Origin: JANYJA01 sp038229055
GTDB lineage: Bacteria; Acidobacteriota; Terriglobia; Bryobacterales; Bryobacteraceae
Length of the DNA: 32,506 nucleotides
Direction: 5' to 3'
Assembly (NCBI GenBank): GCA_038229055.1
Contig: JBBROU010000053.1
Span: 1 to 32,506 of the forward strand
Positions 22,940-29,156 of the stretch are shown here, one piece after another. Every line of letters starts with the position of its first letter. Position 1 is the first letter of the stretch. The notes beneath the pieces are model-generated. The model made no database searches and was not told where the DNA came from. It saw only the letters and a program-made list of their open reading frames with translations. The position numbers and the translations under genes are program-made.

Positions 22940-24250
22940 TTACGCGCGCACCAGTTGCGACGCGTGTTCGTAGGGACAGGGGCGGCCTTCGAGGTGCGCT
23001 TCGAATTCTTCGGTGAATTTCTCGACGATGGAAATGGTGGGCAGCGCCGCCGCATCGCCGAGCGGGCAGAACGTGCGGCCGAGCATATTCTTGGCGAGAT
23101 CGCCGATTAGAATGATGTCGCTCCGCTGGCCCATGCCTTCGTGAAAACGAGTCAGCAATTTCTTCAGCCACGTGGTGCCCTCGCGGCACGGGATGCACCA
23201 GCCGCAGCTTTCGTGCGCGTAGAACCGCATGATGCGCAGCGCTGCTTTAACCATGCAGGTATCTTCATCCATCACCACGACGCCGCCGGAGCCGAGCATG
23301 CTCTGGGCCGCGGCGAGCGAATCGAAATCCATGAGAACATCGCACTCGTCGGCTTTTAACACCGGGCATGAGGAACCGCCGGGGATCACGGCTTTGAGTT
23401 TCTTGCCGCCACGCATGCCGCCGCCGACTTCTTCGATCATCCTCATCAGCGGGAAGCCCATCGGCAATTCGTAGACGCCGGGCTTGTTGATGTGGCCCGA
23501 AAGACAGAACAGCCGCGTGCCGCCATTTTTGGGCGTTCCCAATCCCGCATAAGCCTGCGCGCCCATGAGCAGAATCGGCGGCGCAGAGCAGAATGTTTCT
23601 ACATTATTGAGCACTGTCGGGCACTGGTATGCTCCGGCAACCGCGGGGAATGGAGGACGTATTCGCGGGATGCCGCGCTTCCCTTCGAACGATTCCAGCA
23701 GCGCCGATTCTTCGCCGCACTCGTAAGCGCCGGCGCCGGAATGCGTGTGGCAATCGAACGAAAACTCGGATCCCTTGATGTTATTGCCTAAAAATCCGCG
23801 CTCACGGGCTTCGACGATGGCCCGGTCCATGATGTCGATCAGGTAGCGGTACTCGCCGCGAATATAGATGTAGCCGAGATTCGAACCCGCCGCCAGCGCG
23901 GCAATCAGCATGCCTTCGATGAGCGAATGCGGATCGTACTCGATCAGCAGCCGGTCTTTGCAGGTGCCCGGTTCGCTCTCATCGGCATTCACCATGATGT
24001 ACTTCGGTTTCGGCGAATTGCGCGGCAGAAAACTCCACTTCATACCGGTCGAAAAGCCGGCGCCACCCCGGCCGCGCAACCCGGAAGCTTTCACCTCGTT
24101 GATAATGGCGTCGGGCGTCATCGTTAGCGCTTTTTCGAAGCCCTTGTAGCCTTCAGTCGCCAGGAACGTGTCGATCGACGCCGAATTCGGCAGACCGAAT
24201 CGCTTCGTTAGAATTTTGACTTCAAGCGGATGCGGTTCGTTGTAGAGCAT
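22940..24250 (-). CDS. nuoF: NADH-quinone oxidoreductase subunit F
   Basis: NuoF binds NADH and FMN and starts electron flow in complex I, acting in the cytoplasmic arm with NuoE and NuoG. Seen in the 436-residue protein: GLRGRGGAGFSTGMKW (about 57-72; FMN/NADH glycine loop), NADESEPGTCKDR (FMN region), GAGAYECGEESAL (NADH-binding), and the N3 cluster ligands ESCGWCIPCREG (C349, C352, C355) with C395 in TFCPLGD. The longer open frame upstream is rejected: the ATG at 24250 overlaps the nuoE stop by one base (TAATG), the same junction type as nuoD-nuoE and nuoG-nuoH, and begins just before the conserved region. Confidence 0.97.
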   Translation of the reverse strand: MLYNEPHPLEVKILTKRFGLPNSASIDTFLATEGYKGFEKALTMTPDAIINEVKASGLRGRGGAGFSTGMKWSFLPRNSPKPKYIMVNADESEPGTCKDRLLIEYDPHSLIEGMLIAALAAGSNLGYIYIRGEYRYLIDIMDRAIVEARERGFLGNNIKGSEFSFDCHTHSGAGAYECGEESALLESFEGKRGIPRIRPPFPAVAGAYQCPTVLNNVETFCSAPPILLMGAQAYAGLGTPKNGGTRLFCLSGHINKPGVYELPMGFPLMRMIEEVGGGMRGGKKLKAVIPGGSSCPVLKADECDVLMDFDSLAAAQSMLGSGGVVVMDEDTCMVKAALRIMRFYAHESCGWCIPCREGTTWLKKLLTRFHEGMGQRSDIILIGDLAKNMLGRTFCPLGDAAALPTISIVEKFTEEFEAHLEGRPCPYEHASQLVRA

Positions 24251-24732
24251 TAACTCTTCTTCCCCATAGTGTCGATCAACTCGTCCAGCTTTTCGGGCGT
24301 CACGTTGTGGTAGAAATCGTAGTTCACTTGGATGGCGGGCGCCCAGGAGCACGCGCCGATGCACTCGACCTCTTCAAGCGAAATTTCGCCGTCAGCCGTA
24401 ACCTCGCGATGCCCGATTCCCAACTTCTTACAGGCCTGATGCCACAGTTCTTCGCCGCCCACCAGCAAGCAACTGATGTTGGTGCAGATTTGCAGATGCT
24501 TGCGGCCCCACTTCTGACGGTGAAGCATCGAGTAATAGGTCAGGACCTCATCGACCTGCAGAGGGTCAACGCCCACGCGGCGCGCCACTTCGTTCACCAC
24601 TTCCGGCGTCACCGCGCCCACTTCATCCTGCGCGTAGAGCAGCATCGGAACCAGCGCCGAGCGCTGTCGGCCTTCCGGATATTTGAGGAGCATCGCGGCA
24701 AACCGCGCTTCCATTTCGGGAGAAAAAGTCAT
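24250..24732 (-). CDS. nuoE: NADH-quinone oxidoreductase subunit E
   Basis: NuoE is the 24-kDa-type subunit holding the off-path 2Fe-2S cluster N1a. Seen in 160 residues: an N-terminal helical bundle (YPEGRQRSALVPMLLYAQDE; core RSALVPML), VDEVLTYYSMLHRQKWGR, then a thioredoxin-like domain with the ligands CTNISC (C83, C88) and CIGAC (C124, C128). The ATG at 24732 is chosen over one four codons upstream because it overlaps the nuoD stop as TAATG and starts the conserved FSPEMEARF helix. It couples to nuoF by another one-base overlap. Confidence 0.96.
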   Translation of the reverse strand: MTFSPEMEARFAAMLLKYPEGRQRSALVPMLLYAQDEVGAVTPEVVNEVARRVGVDPLQVDEVLTYYSMLHRQKWGRKHLQICTNISCLLVGGEELWHQACKKLGIGHREVTADGEISLEEVECIGACSWAPAIQVNYDFYHNVTPEKLDELIDTMGKKS

Positions 24733-25988
24733 TAACGGTCGCAATCTCCGAGGACGAAATCCATACTTCCGATGGCCGCAATCACATCGGCCACCTGCGT
24801 TCCCTCGATGAGCTTGGGCACGGCCTGCAGATTGCCGAAGCTCGGGCCGTGAATGTGCACGCGGTACGGCTTGGTGGTGCCGTCGCTCACCATGTAGTAG
24901 CCCAGCTCGCCGCGCGGCGATTCGATCACCTGATACACCTCGCCCTCAGGCACGCGGAACCCTTCGGTGACGATTTTGAAGTGATAGATGAGCGCTTCCA
25001 TTTGCGTCTTCATCTTCTCGCGCTCGGGCAGCACGATTCCGGGCGCATCGGCCTGGAAGTTCCCTTCCGGCATGCCTTCCAGCGCCTGCCGGATGATCTT
25101 GCAGCTCTGACGCATCTCTTCGATGCGGACCTGATATCGCGCGTACACATCGTTCTCGGTGCGCGTCGGGACTTCGAAATCGAACTTCTCGTAACTTGAA
25201 TAAGGCTGCGTCTTGCGTGCGTCCCAAGGCAAGCCGGCGGCGCGAATCATGGGGCCGGTTACGCCAAGGTCGAGCATATCCTCGAGCGCAATGTAGCCGA
25301 CATTGCGTGTGCGGCCGATCCAAATACGATTGTTGGTCAGCAGGTCCTCGTATTCGTCGATTTTCGACGGGAACATGTCGACAAACTTTTTCACGCGATT
25401 CTGCCAGCCGCGCGGCGCGGCCAGGGCCAGGCCGCCGATGCGGATATAGCTCGTCATCATGCGCTGGCCGGAGAACATTTCGAAAATCCGCAGAATTTCT
25501 TCGCGCTCGCGGAAGCAATAGAGGAATACGCTCATCGCGCCGATGTCGATGGCGTGCGTACCGAGCCACACCAAGTGGCTGTTCAGGCGCGTAAACTCCA
25601 CCAGCATCACGCGCATCCACTGCGCGTGATCGGGAATTTCCAGTTGCAGCAGCTTTTCGGCCGCAAGGCAGTAGCAGAGATTATTCGAAAGCGGCGCCAG
25701 GTAGTCGATGCGATCGGTCAGCGTAACGGACTGTTGATACGTCTTGGCCTCGAACTCCTTCTCGATCCCTGTGTGCAGATATCCGATATCGGGCTTGGCC
25801 TTGACGATGGTTTCGCCGTCGAGCTCGAGTTCCAGACGCAACACGCCGTGGGTCGACGGGTGTTGCGGGCCCATGTTCAGGGTCATCTGCCGCCCGCGCG
25901 AGGGCGGCGGAGCCGCTTCCGGATTCAGTGTATCCATCTCCGGTTCAAGTTGAGGCGTTAGCAAGCTGGTGGTGTCTCGGTCGCTCAC
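24732..25988 (-). CDS. nuoD: NADH-quinone oxidoreductase subunit D
   Basis: NuoD is the 49-kDa-type subunit that, with NuoB and NuoH, forms the quinone-reduction site. Seen in 418 residues: NMGPQHPSTHGVL (about 38-50) with the quinone-loop histidines H43 and H47, PDIGYLHTGIEK, RIDYLAPL, the LVWLGTHAIDIGA helix, and the C-terminal SPRGELGYYMVSDGTTKPYR and VLGDCDR end (D-x-D-R remnant of the hydrogenase-like fold). The [NiFe]-type cysteines are absent, as expected. The start is GTG at 25988; an ATG at residue 18 is possible, as the first 33 residues are not conserved. It is separate from nuoC, not fused. Confidence 0.96.
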   Translation of the reverse strand: MSDRDTTSLLTPQLEPEMDTLNPEAAPPPSRGRQMTLNMGPQHPSTHGVLRLELELDGETIVKAKPDIGYLHTGIEKEFEAKTYQQSVTLTDRIDYLAPLSNNLCYCLAAEKLLQLEIPDHAQWMRVMLVEFTRLNSHLVWLGTHAIDIGAMSVFLYCFREREEILRIFEMFSGQRMMTSYIRIGGLALAAPRGWQNRVKKFVDMFPSKIDEYEDLLTNNRIWIGRTRNVGYIALEDMLDLGVTGPMIRAAGLPWDARKTQPYSSYEKFDFEVPTRTENDVYARYQVRIEEMRQSCKIIRQALEGMPEGNFQADAPGIVLPEREKMKTQMEALIYHFKIVTEGFRVPEGEVYQVIESPRGELGYYMVSDGTTKPYRVHIHGPSFGNLQAVPKLIEGTQVADVIAAIGSMDFVLGDCDR

Positions 25989-26001
25989 GATGTTCCTTTT
26001 C

Positions 26002-26475
26002 TCAAACTCTGTTTCCGGTGACCGGATAATCTTTGCGCAACGGATGGCCTTCCCATCCGTCGGGCATCATAATGCGAGTGAGGTCGGGGTGATTTCGAAA
26101 TTGGATTCCGAACAGATCGAAGGCTTCGCGCTCGAACCAGTTTGTTCCGCGCCACACGCCGGTCACCGAATCAACGGCCGGATTCTGCCCGGAGATGCGG
26201 CATTTCAAGCGCAGACGCTCATTGCGCGCGAGGGAATGCAGATGATACACAACCACGAAGCGTGGCTCGGCCGGATAATAATCCAGCGCCGTCACATCGC
26301 CACAGCGGATAAACTTCTCCTCGGTCTTGAGATGCATGCAGACCGGGACGATTTTGGCGGCGTCGATCTCGAGCGTCAGCTCACCGCGGTCGAATTTGCC
26401 GCCCAAAATCGCATCGGCGTCAAATGCCGCAAGTGCCTGCGCCACAGGGTACTGCTGAAGGGATTCGGGGAGCAT
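26002..26475 (-). CDS. nuoC: NADH-quinone oxidoreductase subunit C
   Basis: NuoC is the 30-kDa-type subunit of the peripheral arm; it packs on NuoD and carries no cofactor. Seen in 157 residues: a middle beta-sheet with FVVVYHLHSLARNERLRLK and the C-terminal family signature WFEREAFDLFGIQFRNHPDL (core EREAFDLFGI) followed by GHPLRKDYP. The start is the ATG at 26475, 18 bp after the nuoA stop; nuoB, usually between nuoA and nuoC, does not fit there. The stop is 13 bp before the nuoD GTG. No fusion to nuoB or nuoD is present. Confidence 0.95.
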   Translation of the reverse strand: MLPESLQQYPVAQALAAFDADAILGGKFDRGELTLEIDAAKIVPVCMHLKTEEKFIRCGDVTALDYYPAEPRFVVVYHLHSLARNERLRLKCRISGQNPAVDSVTGVWRGTNWFEREAFDLFGIQFRNHPDLTRIMMPDGWEGHPLRKDYPVTGNRV

Positions 26476-26493
26476 CGCGCGTTAGAGTTTCCG

Positions 26494-26952
26494 TTAGTGC
26501 TTCATTCCGACGAGAACTTCTTCCGGATGGTGATCCAGCATCTCCACCCGTCCCGCCGGCAGCCGTAAGGCGGAAGGGGCGTTGTGCGACCAATCGAGCA
26601 CACCCTTTTTCCAGATGTAGAAGAATCCCGCCACGACCAAAAAGATGAACGTGAACATCTCAAAGAACCCGAACATCTTGAGTTCCTTGTAGACTACCGC
26701 CCACGGATACAAAAAAATGGCTTCGATATCGAAAAGGATGAACAGCATGCCCACCAGATAAAATTTGACGCTGAAACGGTGCCGCGCGTCGCCAGTCGGG
26801 ACAATTCCGCACTCGTACGGCATGTCCTTCACGGTGTTCTTCACTTTGCGTCCCAGCAAGAACGAGAGCGTCACCAGCGCCGCGGCGATCACCATGGCGA
26901 GCAGTGCCTGAACCAGGACAGGGAAGTATGTATCGGCAGCAGTTGTAGGCAT
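26494..26952 (-). CDS. nuoA: NADH-quinone oxidoreductase subunit A
   Basis: NuoA is a three-helix membrane subunit of complex I near the quinone chamber. Seen in 152 residues: an N-terminal helix, the conserved loop MPYECGIVPTGDARHRFSVKFYLVGM (key parts PYECG with C48 and FSVKFY), the FDIEAIFLYPWA helix with its conserved Asp and Glu, and a final helix. A tail of about 28 residues after LDWSHN is not typical of short NuoA proteins. It is the first gene of the operon; the promoter should lie in the 62-bp gap shared with thiS. No clear Shine-Dalgarno precedes the ATG. Confidence 0.96.
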   Translation of the reverse strand: MPTTAADTYFPVLVQALLAMVIAAALVTLSFLLGRKVKNTVKDMPYECGIVPTGDARHRFSVKFYLVGMLFILFDIEAIFLYPWAVVYKELKMFGFFEMFTFIFLVVAGFFYIWKKGVLDWSHNAPSALRLPAGRVEMLDHHPEEVLVGMKH

Positions 26953-26991
26953 CAGTATGTAGCCGGAGGACCTGAAAACACTTTAATATTG

Positions 26992-26999
26992 ACTATAGT
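26992..26999. promoter_or_regulatory. Candidate shared -10 palindrome between nuoA and thiS
   Basis: ACTATAGT is its own reverse complement, so TATAGT is readable on both strands in the only intergenic space upstream of the 12-gene nuo operon. The minus-strand reading would start nuoA and the plus-strand reading thiS with a very short leader. No strong -35 accompanies it on either strand. Confidence 0.35.
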
Positions 27000-27014
27000 A
27001 ACGGGAGAAATCGA

Positions 27015-27239
27015 GTGTCAACTGAACCGCGGGTCACAATTCATGCAACCGTCAACGGAGAGACCCGGGTGCTCGGGATAGGGAGCACTGTTTTGGATCT
27101 ACTGCATCTCCTGGCGCTGCGGCCCGACCGGGTCGCCGTGGAGTACAATCGCGGCATTCTCAAGCAGCCGGAGTGGAGCCGGACCGAGATCGCCGACGGG
27201 GCGCAGCTTGAAATTGTGCAGTTCGTCGGCGGCGGCTAG
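27015..27239 (+). CDS. thiS: Sulfur carrier protein ThiS
   Basis: ThiS is a ubiquitin-like sulfur carrier: its C-terminal glycine is adenylated by ThiF, turned into a thiocarboxylate and used by ThiG to make the thiazole of thiamine. Seen in 74 residues: VTIHATVNGE at the start (beta-hairpin), TVLDLLHLLAL, VAVEYNRGIL (the classic VAVxxN stretch), and the C-terminal VQFVGGG ending with Gly-Gly. The start is GTG at 27015 behind GGGAG. No thiG, thiF or thiO is adjacent in the window, so it stands alone. A MoaD-like role is less likely because of the VAVEYN block. Confidence 0.9.
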   Translation: MSTEPRVTIHATVNGETRVLGIGSTVLDLLHLLALRPDRVAVEYNRGILKQPEWSRTEIADGAQLEIVQFVGGG

Positions 27240-27279
27240 AGGGCGAGACGGCATCCGGCCCGCCCGGCCCCGGCTGCAA

Positions 27280-27624
27280 TTAGCTAAAGCTGCGAATCGC
27301 CGAAGCTTCGTCGTCGTGAACTTCGAACACGGTGTAGAGCTTGGTAATCTGAAGCAGATCTTTCACGCGCTTATTCAAGCCGAGCAATTTTAATTGGCCG
27401 CCCAGGTTGGCTACTGTCGTGAATCCGGAAACCAGCTCGCCGATACCCGAGCTATCGATATAAGAAACCTCGCCCAAATTCAAAAGGATCTTCTTCTGGC
27501 CCTTGGACACCATATCGCGCAGGGCATCGCGCATTGCGCTGGACCCCTCCCCTAGCGTGATGCGGCCTGCCACATCGAGCACGCTGACATCACCCACCTG
27601 ACGAGTATTTAGTTTTACGCTCAC
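27280..27624 (-). CDS. STAS-domain anti-sigma-factor antagonist (RsbV/SpoIIAA-like)
   Basis: A 114-residue single STAS domain that would bind an anti-sigma kinase when unphosphorylated and lose that ability when a serine is phosphorylated. Seen: VSVLDVAGRITLGEG at the start, ILLNLGEVSYIDSSGIGELV with the phosphorylatable serine in DSSG (S58/S59), and LKLLGLNKRVKDLLQITKL at the end. The start is GTG at 27624 with a near-perfect Shine-Dalgarno AAGGAGGT seven bases upstream (plus-strand 27632-27639), a sign of strong translation. The kinase gene lies 42 bp upstream on the same strand. The target sigma factor is not in the window. Confidence 0.93.
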   Translation of the reverse strand: MSVKLNTRQVGDVSVLDVAGRITLGEGSSAMRDALRDMVSKGQKKILLNLGEVSYIDSSGIGELVSGFTTVANLGGQLKLLGLNKRVKDLLQITKLYTVFEVHDDEASAIRSFS

Positions 27625-27666
27625 TTCCGATACCTCCTTAAATATTCCAAAAGATTGTTGAGCCGC

Positions 27667-28104
27667 TTAGCTGGAGCCCAGGTTCTTGACTAACGTCACC
27701 TCTGTGCCCGAAGGAACGAGGCGGCGGATCTCCAGATCGTCCATAAAGGCCTGGATCAGAAAGATACCACGGCCCGAGTGCCGCAAGAGGTTTTCTTCCG
27801 CCAGGGGATCGGGCAGATCCGAAAGATCGAAGCCCTCGCCCTGATCGGCAATCTTGATAGTAAAGCGTTCGGCGGTCGCATTTACCGTGACATGAACTTT
27901 TTTGTGCGCGTTATAGCGGTTGCCGTGGACCACGGCATTCACCATGCACTCGCGCACCGCCATCCCGATTTTGTGGAGATCGTCTTCGTGAACGCCAGCC
28001 TTCTCGGCAGCCTCTAATACCCATGCCTCGGCAGCGTCCACGCTCTCGAGAGTGGAATCCATGAACTGGTCGATAGACCCCACTTCGCCCTTATTCGTCT
28101 CCAT
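27667..28104 (-). CDS. RsbW-like anti-sigma serine kinase (HATPase)
   Basis: A 145-residue GHKL ATPase of the anti-sigma-factor kinase type, likely partner of the STAS protein next door in a partner-switch. Seen: the N box ECMVNAVVHGN (E52, N56), the G1 box DQGEGFD (about 87-93), and the G2 region HSGRGIFLI (about 109-117). There is no dimerisation-phosphoacceptor domain, so it is not a histidine kinase. The ATG is at 28104. Proteins of this group either inhibit a sigma factor or only phosphorylate a STAS partner; which one cannot be told, as neither a sigma factor nor a PP2C phosphatase is adjacent. Confidence 0.92.
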   Translation of the reverse strand: METNKGEVGSIDQFMDSTLESVDAAEAWVLEAAEKAGVHEDDLHKIGMAVRECMVNAVVHGNRYNAHKKVHVTVNATAERFTIKIADQGEGFDLSDLPDPLAEENLLRHSGRGIFLIQAFMDDLEIRRLVPSGTEVTLVKNLGSS

Positions 28105-28186
28105 GTTTTGCGGTCAGCCAGCCGGCGCGGCTAAAGGGAAACGCTACCACAAAAAGCGCTGACAGTGAAAGCAACTTCGCCACGCT

Positions 28187-28972
28187 CTAGTGGGGCGTGG
28201 AGGGTGGAGGAGGGGGCGCGGGAGGAGGCGCGCAGTTTGGTTTGCAACTATCGCCCGGGCTGCCTGTGCCGCCACCCAGTGTTCCACCCCCCGCTCCTCC
28301 GGACGGAACGCGCGAATTGCGCCACACGATTTCATACAATGCATCGGAGGCGGCGCGTACCGCGCGCTGGAACGCGGCACCCCTATCGAGGTTGCGAGCG
28401 GTGAGCGGTTGATTTTTGTAGACCCGCAACCATTCGCCCGGATTCAGCACCTTGGCATCGCCCATTTTCAATAGGTGACGCACTTCCACTTGACCTTCCT
28501 CCACCATCACCATGGTGGTGGCGTCGTCGTCCTCAACCTCGACTTCGAAAACCGTGCCGCGCACCGAGATCACCGCGGTGGGAGTGCGCACGCGGTTGGG
28601 ATTCGGCTGCCCGCCGAACTTCTCGATTTCCACCTTCACTTTTCCGATGAGTATTTCCAGCAGATCGCGCCAGTCGCCGCGATTGTTGCGGAAGATGACA
28701 CGCGAATTCGGATAAACCTGGAAGGTGCTGCCATCAGCCACGCGGAAAACGGCCGAGCCATCGGGACCGGTGATCACGATCTGGCGCGGTTGAATGGTAT
28801 CGCCTACGCTGAGCGCCCAAGGAGAATCGTCGCGCAGAACGGAAACGCTGCCGGTCATCGACACCAAGCTCGCGGCCCCGTTTACGGGACGTGCGGGGTC
28901 GGCAAACTGAGCAGGCGCCAATCGAGCCGACAGCAGCAGGATCGCAGCGACTGAGGCCCACGTTGCACGCAA
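28187..28972 (-). CDS. Secreted FecR-domain protein with Gly/Pro-rich tail
   Basis: An exported FecR-domain protein without the anti-sigma helices of true FecR. Seen, numbering from the TTG at 28972: a signal peptide (RATWASVAAILLLSARLAPAQ, key part VAAILLL...APAQ), the FecR domain with SMTGSVSVLRDD, VFRVADGSTFQVYPNS and the hallmark TPTAVISVRGTVFEVEV, then MVEEGQVEVRH and GEWLRVYK, and a low-complexity tail with GGAGGGTLGGG and a run of prolines. The frame is open up to an ATG at 29158, but that start would place 62 residues ahead of the signal peptide and share its bases with the divergent gene's ATG. I therefore prefer the later start, though no Shine-Dalgarno supports it. Role unknown; such proteins may sense or bind envelope components. 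Confidence 0.82.
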   Translation of the reverse strand: MRATWASVAAILLLSARLAPAQFADPARPVNGAASLVSMTGSVSVLRDDSPWALSVGDTIQPRQIVITGPDGSAVFRVADGSTFQVYPNSRVIFRNNRGDWRDLLEILIGKVKVEIEKFGGQPNPNRVRTPTAVISVRGTVFEVEVEDDDATTMVMVEEGQVEVRHLLKMGDAKVLNPGEWLRVYKNQPLTARNLDRGAAFQRAVRAASDALYEIVWRNSRVPSGGAGGGTLGGGTGSPGDSCKPNCAPPPAPPPPPSTPH

Positions 28973-29156
28973 CTGAAAATGAGAAATAGCCGTCAAGTGA
29001 ACACCACAGTTTAGCACCGGCAACCGTCTCAACGCGGCTGGGGTGCTCAATTGCACCCGAAAGTGGACGCCCAACGATGTCTTCGGATCAAACTGAACGT
29101 ATTCAACGGCTTCGGACGGTGGCGGCGAGTTCCTACGGTAGAATTGAGACACGCGC

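Noticed and set aside
22241..23110. A 289-codon plus-strand open frame opposite nuoG/nuoF
   Set aside because: It is an antisense shadow of two complete, motif-bearing genes, rich in His, Arg and Ala.
24251..24364. Longer NuoF with 38 extra N-terminal residues
   Set aside because: The extension lies inside nuoE in another frame; the ATG at 24250 matches the TAATG junction style of the operon.
26476..26493. A hidden nuoB between nuoA and nuoC, or fused to nuoC/nuoD
   Set aside because: Only 18 bp separate nuoA and nuoC, and neither NuoC nor NuoD has an N-terminal extension with the NuoB cysteines.
27240..27279. GC-rich hairpin between thiS and the STAS gene
   Set aside because: Several CCGG-type pairings are possible, but none gives a clear stem followed by a U-run.
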